The position numbers were made by a program, and so were the translations under genes. DNA of 32,730 nucleotides, taken from positions 1-32,730 of the forward strand of contig JAJFJF010000044.1 of the NCBI GenBank assembly GCA_021774255.1, read 5' to 3'. Within the stretch, counting starts at the first letter, position 1, and every line of letters starts with the position of its first letter. Shown here piece after piece: positions 16,112-23,963 of this stretch. The notes beneath the pieces were generated by a model, which was not told the origin of the DNA, did no database searches, and saw only the letters and a program-made list of their open reading frames with translations. This stretch comes from Gammaproteobacteria bacterium (GTDB lineage Bacteria > Pseudomonadota > Gammaproteobacteria > JAJFJF01).

Positions 16112-16120
16112 GTTGGGATG

Positions 16121-16126
16121 ATTATA
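16121..16126 (-). promoter_or_regulatory. putative -10 of the hppD operon
   Basis: On the reverse strand TATAAT (complement of ATTATA at 16121-16126) lies about 100 bases before the hppD start. No good -35 is visible at 17 bases, which would suit an activated promoter. Confidence 0.4.
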
Positions 16127-16191
16127 CAGAACATAATGGTTTCGTAGTGAGTTATTTTGGTGGGGCTCGTTGATGTGTATTGGTGTCTGAT

Positions 16192-16229
16192 TCAGTGGAT
16201 AAGTCATTCTGGCTCAGTGGATAAGCCAT
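16192..16229. repeat. direct repeat TCAGTGGATAAGYCAT
   Basis: TCAGTGGATAAGTCAT (16192-16207) and TCAGTGGATAAGCCAT (16214-16229) are 22 bp apart and differ at one base; flanking CTG triplets extend the similarity. The second copy runs into the left arm of the palindrome that follows. Confidence 0.55.
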
Positions 16230-16301
16230 GCTGCGGCGAGCCATTTTTTCCCCGCTACGCGCTGCGCGCTTCGCTCCAAAAATGCTCCCCTCCGCATGGC
16301 T
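16224..16301. repeat. 78-bp imperfect palindrome (REP/MITE-like)
   Basis: Outer arms AGCCATGC (16224-16231) and GCATGGCT (16294-16301) match exactly. Inner parts GAGCCATTTTTT and CAAAAATGCTC continue the pairing with small mismatches around a GC-rich centre (CGCTACGCGCTGCGCGC). The size and shape resemble palindromic dispersed repeats. It sits between divergent promoters and could form a long hairpin in either transcript. Confidence 0.5.
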
Positions 16302-16432
16302 GCGATCATTTTTAGGAATAACGGATGCGTAAGGGTAGTGAACTTTTTATGTAAGAAGATTTTTTGTTCGTGAAAGCGTTTGTGTTTTCATGGGAACTTA
16401 AAGCAGATATTGATATAACGAGTGATTAAATA

Positions 16433-17533
16433 ATGAGTAAATTTATTACATTAGCCAATGCAGGCGTACAGCAATTACAGCCGTATCAACCTGGCAAACC
16501 GATTTCAGAATTAGAACGCGAGTTAGGCATTAGTCATAGCATTAAACTCGCAAGCAATGAAAACCCATTAGGACCAAGTGAAAAGGTGAATGATGTTATT
16601 AATGCAGCATTACCTGAATTGGCGCTTTACCCTGACGGCAATGGTTTTGCGTTAAAACAAGCGTTGGCTGCGCATCTTAATGTTGAAATGGAAAGCATCA
16701 CATTAGGCAACGGCTCTGAAGAAATTTTGCGCATGCTCGTGCAAGCATTTGTGAACCAAGATAACGAAACGCTTTTTAGCCAATATGCTTTTGCCGTGTA
16801 TGCGATTGCCACACAAATGGTGGGCGCTAAAGCCAATATTGTGCCCGCGAGTCAGTGGGGCAATGATTTGACGGCGATGCTAGCAGCCATCACACCGAAG
16901 ACACGCCTTATTTTTATCGCTAACCCCAATAACCCAACAGGTACCTGGGTAGGCGAACAAGCCTTGCGTGCGTTTTTAGATCACGTGCCTAAAGATGTGT
17001 TTGTCGCACTGGATGAAGCCTATTATGAATATGCAGTTAACACCTCTGATTATCCAGATACGCTGGGTTGGCTAAAAGACTATCCTAATTTAATTATCTT
17101 GCGCACGTTTTCAAAAGCCTATGGCTTAGCCGGTTTGCGTGTGGGGTACGGTATTTCACATCCAGAAGTCGCCGATATTTTAAACCGTGTGCGCCCCGCA
17201 TTTAATACGAATCAATTAGCACAAGCGGCCGCAACCGTCGCGTTGCAAGACCAAGATCATATTGCACGTGCGGTGGCCACCAATGAAAAAGGCATGCAAC
17301 AGCTGATGGGGGCGTGTGATGATTTAGGGCTGGGTTATATTCCTTCTAAAGGAAATTTCCTGACGGTCGATATGGGTCAGGCTGCTGCACCGATTTATGA
17401 TGCAATGTTGCGCGAAGGTGTGATTTTGCGACCGCTCGCGAACTATGGTTTACCCAATCACTTACGTATTACCGTCGGCCTGCCAGACGAGAATGCCCGC
17501 TGCATCGAAGCGTTGGGTACTGTGTGCCAATAA
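16433..17533 (+). CDS. hisC: histidinol-phosphate/aromatic aminotransferase (HisC-like)
   Basis: 366 residues, class II PLP aminotransferase of the HisC group. Seen: LASNENPLGPS near the N-terminus, NGSEEILRML, IANPNNPTGT, LDEAYYEY, and the PLP lysine Lys228 in TFSKAYGLAGLRVGYG. HisC converts imidazole-acetol phosphate to histidinol phosphate, but many homologues also transaminate aromatic amino acids. No other his gene is present, and the gene is divergent from hppD, whose substrate 4-hydroxyphenylpyruvate is the transamination product of tyrosine. I therefore infer that it may serve tyrosine or phenylalanine transamination. Substrate choice cannot be read from motifs alone. Confidence 0.88.
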   Translation: MSKFITLANAGVQQLQPYQPGKPISELERELGISHSIKLASNENPLGPSEKVNDVINAALPELALYPDGNGFALKQALAAHLNVEMESITLGNGSEEILRMLVQAFVNQDNETLFSQYAFAVYAIATQMVGAKANIVPASQWGNDLTAMLAAITPKTRLIFIANPNNPTGTWVGEQALRAFLDHVPKDVFVALDEAYYEYAVNTSDYPDTLGWLKDYPNLIILRTFSKAYGLAGLRVGYGISHPEVADILNRVRPAFNTNQLAQAAATVALQDQDHIARAVATNEKGMQQLMGACDDLGLGYIPSKGNFLTVDMGQAAAPIYDAMLREGVILRPLANYGLPNHLRITVGLPDENARCIEALGTVCQ

Positions 17534-17610
17534 ATCTCAGATGGCAATTTTTTCTGTTTGAACTATCTGGAAATTCCGGGTAGTTGAATTTGCTTCCAGT
17601 TGAGTAAATG

Positions 17611-18387
17611 CTATTTGGAAGAATGCGGGGCGGGCATGCGCATGCCTGCGTCAAAGCGGATAACTTCGCCATTTAACATGGGGTTTTGGATGATGCTTAA
17701 AGCAAGTTGGGCAAATTCTGCGGGTTTACCCAAGCGTTTGGGGAAGAGGGATTGCTGGACAAGCTCGTCTTGAACGGCGTCAGGCAAGCCTAACATCATC
17801 GGCGTGCCGATAATGCCAGGGGCAATGCACATCACGCGTATGCCAAATGCGGCAAGCTCGCGCGCAGCGGGCAGGGTGAGTGACACCACACCGCCTTTGG
17901 AGGCGCTGTAAGCAGCTTGGCCAAGTTGGCCATCAAAAGCGGCAATAGAAGCAGTATTGATAATAATACCGCGGGCGTCGTCGCTATCAAGCGGCGCGGC
18001 TTGTGACATTTGTGCCGCCGCCAAGCGCATGCAGTTAAAGGTGCCGTTTAAGTTCACGTCGATCACAGTTTTAAAAGCGTCCAGCGGCATGGGGCCCTCG
18101 CGGCCCACAATGCGTTTGGCATCGACGATGCCAGCGCAATTGATCAAAATGCGAGTGGGGCCGTGTGTGCTGCTCGCTGTTGCAAAGGCGGCCTCGGTGG
18201 CGCTTTCATCCGCAATATCGCAGGCAATGGCCAGCGCACCGATGTCATCGGCAATGACTTGCGCCGCTGAGAGGTCGCGGTCGAGCAAGGCCACTTGGCA
18301 GCCAGCTTTAGCCAGTGCTTGTGCGGTGGCAGCCCCTAATCCTGATGCGCCGCCGGTGACGACAGCCGCTAATCCATTTAATTCCAT
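17611..18387 (-). CDS. SDR dehydrogenase, 3-hydroxyacyl-CoA dehydrogenase type 2-like
   Basis: 258 residues, classical short-chain dehydrogenase. NAD site TGGASGLG (11-18), NCAGI (83-87), and catalytic Ser147, Tyr160 and Lys164 (YSASKGG). LLDRD after the second strand ends in an acidic residue, pointing to NAD rather than NADP. The segment RVMCIAPGIIGTPMM and the ending FDAGMRM fit the HSD17B10/3-hydroxy-2-methylbutyryl-CoA group, which oxidises short branched hydroxyacyl-CoA in fatty acid and isoleucine breakdown. It is 18 bases behind ETF-QO on the same strand, so it likely shares a transcript. The pairing with electron transfer from acyl-CoA dehydrogenases supports a beta-oxidation role. 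Confidence 0.88.
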   Translation of the reverse strand: MELNGLAAVVTGGASGLGAATAQALAKAGCQVALLDRDLSAAQVIADDIGALAIACDIADESATEAAFATASSTHGPTRILINCAGIVDAKRIVGREGPMPLDAFKTVIDVNLNGTFNCMRLAAAQMSQAAPLDSDDARGIIINTASIAAFDGQLGQAAYSASKGGVVSLTLPAARELAAFGIRVMCIAPGIIGTPMMLGLPDAVQDELVQQSLFPKRLGKPAEFAQLALSIIQNPMLNGEVIRFDAGMRMPAPHSSK

Positions 18388-18405
18388 TTTGCTATTCCTA
18401 AGGTG

Positions 18406-20040
18406 CTACATATTGGGGTAGTTGGGGCCGCCACCACCTTCGGGTGTGACCCAATGAATATTTTGTTTCGGATCTTTAATGTCGCAGGTTTTGCAGTGCA
18501 CGCAATTGGCAGCGTTGATTTGCAAACGTGGCGCATTGTTTTCATCATGCACAATTTCATACACGCCAGCAGGGCAATAACGCTGCTCAGGGGCATCAAA
18601 GTATTTTAAATTAACCGAAATGGGGATGTTGTCGTCTTTTAATTGCAAATGACAAGGTTGATTTTCTTCATGATTGGTATTGGATAAATACACCGAAGAC
18701 AGTAAGTCAAAACTGATTTTGCCATCAGGCTTGGGGTAGGTGAGTTTTTTGCTGTCTTTGGCAGGTTTGAGCGTCGTGTGATCGGCGTGGTGTTTAAAGG
18801 TCCACGGCGCGCGGCCACGCAGCAAATAGGTATCAATGGCAGAATAGAGCAAGCCAGCCCATAAACCGCCACGAAAAGCCGGGCGGATATTGCGTACGCG
18901 ACTGAGCTCTTCCCATATCCAAGATTGTTTTAAAGCGCTGCTGTAAGCGGTGCATTCGCGCTTGTTTTTAGTGTTTTCAGTGATTGACGCAAACACACTT
19001 TCAGCGGCTAACATGCCCGACTTCATCGCAGTATGGCTGCCTTTAATTTTCGGTACATTCAAAAAGCCTGCGCCGCAGCCAATCAACAAGCCGCCGGGGA
19101 AGGTGACTTTCGGAATAGACTGCAAGCCCCCTTCGTTTAAGGCGCGCGAGCCATACGACACGCGGCGGCCACCCTCAAAGGTTGGCGCAATCGCAGGGTG
19201 ATGCTTAAATTGTTGGAACGTTTGAAAGGGATTGAGGTAAGGGTTTTCATAATCAAGCCCGACGACATACCCAACGGCCACTTGATGGTTTTCTAAATGA
19301 TAAAGAAAGGAGCCGCCGTACGTGCGTTTATCCAACGGCCAGCCAATGGTGTGGATGACTTTGCCGGGTTGATGTTGTTCGGGCGCGACGTCCCACAATT
19401 CTTTGATGCCGATCCCGTAGGTTTGCGGGTTGGCCTTATCGCGTAAATGAAAGCGCTCCATTAATTCTTCTGATAGCGAGCCACGGCAGCCTTCAGCAAA
19501 AAGTGTTTGCTTGGCGCCCAGAATCATGCCGGGCTGGTAGTTATCAGTGGGCTTGCCATCATGGCCCACGCCCATGTCGCCCGTGATGACACCGGCAACT
19601 TCGCCTTCTTCGTTATAAAACACGTCGCGTGCCGCAAAACCACAGAAAATTTCCACGCCCAGGCTTTCAGCTTGCTCACCCAACCAGCGGCATAAATTGC
19701 CCAAGCTAATAACGTAATTGCCTTGGTTATGCATTTGCGGTGGGGTGGGGAGGCGATGCGCTTTTTTCGCCGTGAGGTATAAAAATTGATCGTCTGTCGC
19801 AGGCGTGTTGAGCGGTGCGCCTTTTGCTTCCCAGTCAGGAATAAGCTCGTTGAGCGCGCGCGGTTCAAACACCGCACCTGAAAGAATATGCGCGCCAATT
19901 TCAGCGCCTTTTTCGACCACGCAAACGCTGAGCTCGCGCTCATGTTGCTGGGCCAGTTGTTGTAGTCGAATAGCAGCCGCCAAGCCCGCAGGGCCCGCGC
20001 CAACAATCACGACATCAAAATCCATCTGTTCTCGTTGCAT
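18406..20040 (-). CDS. electron transfer flavoprotein-ubiquinone oxidoreductase
   Basis: 544 residues, the usual length. It passes electrons from reduced ETF to ubiquinone at the inner membrane. FAD site [17 protein letters not shown] at the N-terminus. A substrate-domain stretch contains [16 protein letters not shown]. The C-terminal 4Fe-4S ferredoxin-like domain has Cys489 (RYCPAGVYE) and [12 protein letters not shown] (Cys513, 516, 519). The Trp/Gly segment [21 protein letters not shown] is typical of ETF-QO. The start [11 protein letters not shown] matches the family N-terminus, though Met6 has the better ribosome site. It is divergent from etfBA with shared operator-like dyads between, so a joint regulator is likely. 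Confidence 0.96.
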   Translation of the reverse strand: MQREQMDFDVVIVGAGPAGLAAAIRLQQLAQQHERELSVCVVEKGAEIGAHILSGAVFEPRALNELIPDWEAKGAPLNTPATDDQFLYLTAKKAHRLPTPPQMHNQGNYVISLGNLCRWLGEQAESLGVEIFCGFAARDVFYNEEGEVAGVITGDMGVGHDGKPTDNYQPGMILGAKQTLFAEGCRGSLSEELMERFHLRDKANPQTYGIGIKELWDVAPEQHQPGKVIHTIGWPLDKRTYGGSFLYHLENHQVAVGYVVGLDYENPYLNPFQTFQQFKHHPAIAPTFEGGRRVSYGSRALNEGGLQSIPKVTFPGGLLIGCGAGFLNVPKIKGSHTAMKSGMLAAESVFASITENTKNKRECTAYSSALKQSWIWEELSRVRNIRPAFRGGLWAGLLYSAIDTYLLRGRAPWTFKHHADHTTLKPAKDSKKLTYPKPDGKISFDLLSSVYLSNTNHEENQPCHLQLKDDNIPISVNLKYFDAPEQRYCPAGVYEIVHDENNAPRLQINAANCVHCKTCDIKDPKQNIHWVTPEGGGGPNYPNM

Positions 20041-20050
20041 GGGGGAAGGA

Positions 20051-20125
20051 TAACCAAAATGGTTAAGTTGTGCGAGTATCTCCCCCCGGTTATTTTTTTA
20101 AATTCATGAATTTGAGATTAAATCT
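20051..20125. promoter_or_regulatory. dyads between ETF-QO and etfBA
   Basis: Three symmetric elements lie in the 220-bp divergent spacer: TAACC-N5-GGTTA (20051-20065), the perfect 14-bp palindrome AAATTCATGAATTT (20100-20113), and AGATT-A-AATCT (20115-20125) directly beside it. The adjacent pair is a good candidate operator for both directions. The regulator is not known. Confidence 0.5.
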
Positions 20126-20260
20126 TCTTTTTGTATTTTTTCTTGTCTTCGACCATTATTAGTTATTTGATTAACATTCACTTTATGCAAATAGCGAGTG
20201 ACAAAAAGATATGCGAGAATATCGCTCACTAATTTTAGAGTTTAACTTCAGGTTGAGTAT

Positions 20261-21010
20261 ATGAAGATATTGGTTGCCGTCAAAAGAGTGGTGGACTACA
20301 ACGCCAAGGTGCGGGTGAAACCCGACCACAGCGGGGTGGAACTCGCGAATGTGAAAATGTCGATGAATCCCTTTGATGAAATCGCCGTGGAAGAGGCGGT
20401 TCGCTTAAAAGAAGCGGGGGTGGCCACCGAAGTGGTGGCGGTGTCGATGGGTGCAAGCAAATGCCAAGAGACCTTGCGTACGGCGCTGGCCCTCGGGGCC
20501 GATCGGGCGATTTTGGTAGAGACCGACCAAAAACTCGAATCATTGGCAGTAGCGAAATTACTTAAAGTGATTGCTGAGCAAGAAAAGCCCGATATGATTT
20601 TCTTGGGCAAGCAAGCTATTGACGATGACAATAATCAAACCGGGCAAATGCTCGCTGCGCTGCTTAATTGGCCGCAAGGTTGTTTTGCTTCCAAAGTGGA
20701 AGTCAAAGAAGGGCAAGTGCACGTTACCCGTGAAATCGATGGCGGCTTAGAAACACTGGGGCTAAAATTGCCGGCGGTGATCACAACCGACTTACGCTTA
20801 AACCAGCCACGCTATGCATCACTGCCTAATATTATGAAGGCCAAGAAAAAGCCATTGGATACCACCACCCCTGACACATTGGGTGTGGATATCACGCCGC
20901 GACTGACCACGCTCAAAGTCGAGCCGCCACCGGCTCGCAAGCCGGGTATTAAAGTAGAAAGCGTAGCCCAACTTGTCGATAAACTAAAAAACGAAGCGAA
21001 GGTGATTTAA
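20261..21010 (+). CDS. etfB: electron transfer flavoprotein beta subunit
   Basis: 249 residues. EtfB with EtfA forms the soluble dimer that collects electrons from acyl-CoA and other flavin dehydrogenases. The N-terminus [14 protein letters not shown] is diagnostic, followed by [18 protein letters not shown] and the AMP-binding region [17 protein letters not shown]. The C-terminus [12 protein letters not shown] is the usual end. Its stop TAA shares a base with the ATG of etfA (TAATG), the standard coupling for subunits made in equal amounts. Confidence 0.97.
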   Translation: MKILVAVKRVVDYNAKVRVKPDHSGVELANVKMSMNPFDEIAVEEAVRLKEAGVATEVVAVSMGASKCQETLRTALALGADRAILVETDQKLESLAVAKLLKVIAEQEKPDMIFLGKQAIDDDNNQTGQMLAALLNWPQGCFASKVEVKEGQVHVTREIDGGLETLGLKLPAVITTDLRLNQPRYASLPNIMKAKKKPLDTTTPDTLGVDITPRLTTLKVEPPPARKPGIKVESVAQLVDKLKNEAKVI

Positions 21011-21939
21011 TGTCTGTATTCGTTGTTGCCGAACACCAACATTCGGCTTTAAAACCCAGCACACTGCACACCCTCACGGCAGCCAAAGCGTTATCGGATG
21101 AGATAACTGTTTTGGTGGCAGGGCATGATTGCCAGGCAGCGGCACAGCAAGCAGCAAAAGTGGCGGGCGTGACCAAAGTACTCTGCGCAGATGATGTGCT
21201 TTACACACATCCCTTAGCGGAAAATCTAAGCCCGCTTATTATGGATGCTGCAAAAGGTGCGAGCCATATTTTAGCGCCGGCGTCGACGTTCGGTAAAAAT
21301 ATCTTACCGCGTGTGGCTGCCTTATTAGATGTGGCCGTGATTTCAGATATTACAAGTGTGGTGTCGGAGGATACGTTTGTCCGTCCTATTTATGCGGGCA
21401 ATGCTATTGCGACGGTGCAATCGAACGATGCGGTGAAAGTGATCACGGTGCGTGGCACGGGGTTTGAAATGAGCAGTGAAGGGGAAGAGGCCGCTCCCGT
21501 TGAAGCCGTGAACGCGCAGCCCGATCCCGCCTTGTCTGAATTTGTGGATCAAGCGTTATCTGTTTCAGAGCGGCCAGAACTCACCGACGCACGCGTGGTC
21601 GTCTCGGGCGGGCGTGGTTTTCAATCAGGTGAAAATTTTGCTTTGCTTGAGCAGCTCGCAGACAAACTCAATGCGGCTGTTGGCGCTTCACGCGCCGCGG
21701 TGGATGCCGGCTATGTGCCCAACGATTATCAGGTCGGGCAAACCGGTAAAATTGTGGCGCCTGAGCTGTACATTGCCATCGGTTTATCGGGAGCGATCCA
21801 ACATTTAGCGGGCATGAAAGACAGCAAGGTCATCGTGGCGATCAATAAAGATGAAGAAGCGCCCATTTTTCAGGTAGCCGATTATGGCTTGGTCGCCGAT
21901 TTATTTACCGCCGTGCCGGAACTCATCGACGCGCTTTGA
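21010..21939 (+). CDS. etfA: electron transfer flavoprotein alpha subunit
   Basis: 309 residues, normal length. The N-terminal domain begins [19 protein letters not shown]. The C-terminal FAD domain is intact: [59 protein letters not shown], and [20 protein letters not shown]. It binds FAD and docks with dehydrogenases and ETF-QO. Translation is coupled to etfB by a one-base overlap, and trhO begins 7 bases after its stop. Confidence 0.97.
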   Translation: MSVFVVAEHQHSALKPSTLHTLTAAKALSDEITVLVAGHDCQAAAQQAAKVAGVTKVLCADDVLYTHPLAENLSPLIMDAAKGASHILAPASTFGKNILPRVAALLDVAVISDITSVVSEDTFVRPIYAGNAIATVQSNDAVKVITVRGTGFEMSSEGEEAAPVEAVNAQPDPALSEFVDQALSVSERPELTDARVVVSGGRGFQSGENFALLEQLADKLNAAVGASRAAVDAGYVPNDYQVGQTGKIVAPELYIAIGLSGAIQHLAGMKDSKVIVAINKDEEAPIFQVADYGLVADLFTAVPELIDAL

Positions 21940-21946
21940 GGTAAGT

Positions 21947-22771
21947 ATGACAGCACGTACTACGGTAGTTACTTTCTATAAGTTTGTTGATTTGCCGGAC
22001 TTCCTTGAGTGCAAAGCGCCGCTTGAAGAGGTCTGCATCGCCAATGACATTAAAGGCACCGTGTTGCTTGCCGAGGAGGGCATTAATGCCACGCTCGCAG
22101 GCCCGCAGGCGGGCATTGAGGCGGTGTTACGCTTTTTAAAGGCAGACCCACGTCTGCTCAATCTCACCTATAAAACATCTTATGTGGACGCTGACTGCGA
22201 GCCTTTCCAGCACATGAAGGTGTATTTAAAGCAAGAGATCGTCGCGCTGCGCGAACCACATGTGAAACCTGCGGAGCGTACTGGTACGCTGGTGTCGCCA
22301 GAGAATTGGGATCAACTCATCCGCGATCCAGAAGTATTGCTCATCGATACCCGTAATGATTTTGAAATTAAAGTCGGCAGTTTTGAGGGGGCTGTTTCAC
22401 CCAAAACAGGTTCGTTTCGAGATTTTCCACGCTATGTGCGCGAGAAACTGGATCCTAAAAAGCACAAAAAAGTAGCCATGTTTTGCACAGGGGGGGTGCG
22501 TTGCGAAAAAGCGTCTTCTTTTATGCTGGCAGAAGGTTTTGAAGAGGTATTTCAGCTTGAGGGCGGCATTTTACATTATTTAGAAAAAGTCCCTGAAGAA
22601 AACTCGCTTTGGCGAGGCGAATGCTTTGTATTTGATGATCGCGTGACGGTGAACCATCAATTAGCGCGCGGTGACTATGCCATGTGCAATGCTTGTCGCC
22701 ATCCACTCACGATGAAAGAGCTTTCTTCTCCTGATTACCATGCGGGCACTTCTTGCTCGTATTGTATTTAG
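21947..22771 (+). CDS. trhO: tRNA uridine(34) hydroxylase, rhodanese-type (TrhO/YceA)
   Basis: 274 residues. TrhO adds oxygen to U34 of some tRNAs, the first step of 5-carboxymethoxy- or methoxyuridine formation. The N-terminal acylphosphatase-like domain has LLAEEGINATLAGP. The rhodanese domain has LLIDTRNDFEIKVGSFEGA and the active loop CTGGVRCEK with Cys180. The C-terminal zinc-like cysteines are CNACRHPL and CSYC. The protein stops right after CSYCI, whereas many homologues carry a further tail, so it is a short form. GAGG nine bases before ATG 21947 fixes this start; the reading frame is open further upstream only because it overlaps etfA. Seven bases separate it from etfA, so it is probably read from the ETF promoter. 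Confidence 0.92.
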   Translation: MTARTTVVTFYKFVDLPDFLECKAPLEEVCIANDIKGTVLLAEEGINATLAGPQAGIEAVLRFLKADPRLLNLTYKTSYVDADCEPFQHMKVYLKQEIVALREPHVKPAERTGTLVSPENWDQLIRDPEVLLIDTRNDFEIKVGSFEGAVSPKTGSFRDFPRYVREKLDPKKHKKVAMFCTGGVRCEKASSFMLAEGFEEVFQLEGGILHYLEKVPEENSLWRGECFVFDDRVTVNHQLARGDYAMCNACRHPLTMKELSSPDYHAGTSCSYCI

Positions 22772-23107
22772 AAAACCATAAAATAATCTTAAAACGAATA
22801 ATAAAATTCTTTTTGAAATTTTTTTGTAAAATAATTTTTCAAAAAAAGAAAAACAAAACTCGCTTCGTATTAAATAAAAAATGTTAACTAGCCAACAAAG
22901 TTTGAGTTTAAATTTTAAATCTATTTTATTCGGGTTTTTTCGGTAAATTTCTCTAAAATATAAACACAGGGGTTGTACCTATGCGTTTGATTCTGTTAAT
23001 CTATGCGCCGTACTAGCGGTAGCGATGCTACTGGGTATAATTACGCAGCGATAAGGATGTTGAACTATCGCTATTTGTCCCATAACAACAACAGACGCTA
23101 AACGGAT
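22772..23107. other. AT-rich leader region of the outer membrane protein gene, 336 bp
   Basis: No gene of normal size. The left half is very A/T-rich with poly-A and poly-T runs, as upstream of strong promoters. The right half is of normal composition and can form two hairpins: CGGTAGC/GCTACTG (23017-23033) and AGCGATA/TATCGCT (23047-23072). An 11-codon ORF at 22981 is too short to claim. Confidence 0.5.
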
Positions 23108-23893
23108 ATGATGAAAAAAATTTATATAAGCCTTAGTATTTTGATACCAAGCTTTGCAATGAGTGCTGCACACGCAGTAGACGCTTCCGAATTTCCTTTC
23201 CAGGATATTTTAGAAGAATCTGTGATTCACACAGTAAAGCTTAAAAAACAACCTAGAGGCCCTATCGAAGAAGGTCGTTGGTTTATTGGCGCTTATGCTG
23301 AGGGTAATCTGAAGGAACTAGATTTTGCTATTTTCCGTGAATCAGATAATCCAGAAGAAAGAGATGATGGCAAACGCTTAACCGGTCTTCTGACAGTAGG
23401 TTATTTCTTTAAAGATAACGTGCTAGTCAGTGGTTCTTTGTTGTATGACTACGTTAAACGTGACAATGCTTTTATTGAAGGCGACAGCGATGTTGATACC
23501 TACGATGTAGGTCGTGGTGGTGAACTTGCCGTACGTTACTACAACATGATTGGCACCAAAACTGCGTTGTTCATTCAGTCAAGTGCACAATTCTTGTATA
23601 CCGAAAGCAAAGAAACACCTCCAGGCGATAAGTTCATGACATGGACAGGTCGTTGGTTCGTTTCTCCAGGTTTAGCTATCTTCTTCACGAAGCGTTTAAG
23701 CCTCGACATCTTGTTTGGTCAACTCAACTTGTTTGAGTACGAAAAACAAAAAGATGTACAAGAAAATCAAACCATCCGCAGAGATACAAGTATTCATGGT
23801 TTAACCTATGATATCTTCACAACTCGCGTAGGTTTCAGCTACAACTTTGACTTATTCGGTAGCTACCGCGGCGCGCAACCTGCAGCAGCGTAA
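23108..23893 (+). CDS. outer membrane beta-barrel protein (OmpW/OmpA-barrel type)
   Basis: 261 residues. The signal peptide ends near AMSAAHA (cleavage after residue 23). From residue 57 on there is an alternation of aromatic, Gly and polar residues in about eight strands, for example GRWFIGAYAEG, LTGLLTVGYFFKDNVLVSGS, GELAVRYYNM, TALFIQSSAQFLY and TRVGFSYNFDLFG. That is the pattern of a small eight-stranded outer membrane barrel. Exact family (porin-like, adhesin, OmpW) cannot be told. The barrel is followed by a short tail ending in Ala rather than an aromatic residue, which is slightly unusual. Regular codon choice, a long structured leader and a strong terminator suggest high expression. 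Confidence 0.82.
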   Translation: MMKKIYISLSILIPSFAMSAAHAVDASEFPFQDILEESVIHTVKLKKQPRGPIEEGRWFIGAYAEGNLKELDFAIFRESDNPEERDDGKRLTGLLTVGYFFKDNVLVSGSLLYDYVKRDNAFIEGDSDVDTYDVGRGGELAVRYYNMIGTKTALFIQSSAQFLYTESKETPPGDKFMTWTGRWFVSPGLAIFFTKRLSLDILFGQLNLFEYEKQKDVQENQTIRRDTSIHGLTYDIFTTRVGFSYNFDLFGSYRGAQPAAA

Positions 23894-23917
23894 GTTCCTG
23901 AAGCTTTAAGTTAAAAA

Positions 23918-23947
23918 GGCGCAAGCATTGAGCTTGCGCCTTTTTTT
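23918..23947 (+). terminator. Rho-independent terminator of the outer membrane protein gene
   Basis: GGCGCAAGC (23918-23926), loop ATTGA, GCTTGCGCC (23932-23940), then seven T. A perfect 9-bp GC-rich stem, 24 bases after the stop. It ends only 16 bases before the ribF start codon. Confidence 0.95.
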
Positions 23948-23963
23948 ATGGTATTAATGTTGA

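Larger units (their letters stand above)
16023..16432. other. divergent hppD/hisC spacer, 410 bp
   Basis: No gene seen. From left to right: the hppD leader with a tandem 12-bp repeat, a TATAAT -10 for hppD, a 22-bp direct repeat, a large imperfect palindrome, and an A/T-rich hisC leader lacking a clear Shine-Dalgarno. Confidence 0.6.

Noticed and set aside
22981..23016. 11-codon ORF in the outer membrane protein leader as a regulatory leader peptide
   Set aside because: No ribosome site and no run of a single amino acid type; too short to support.
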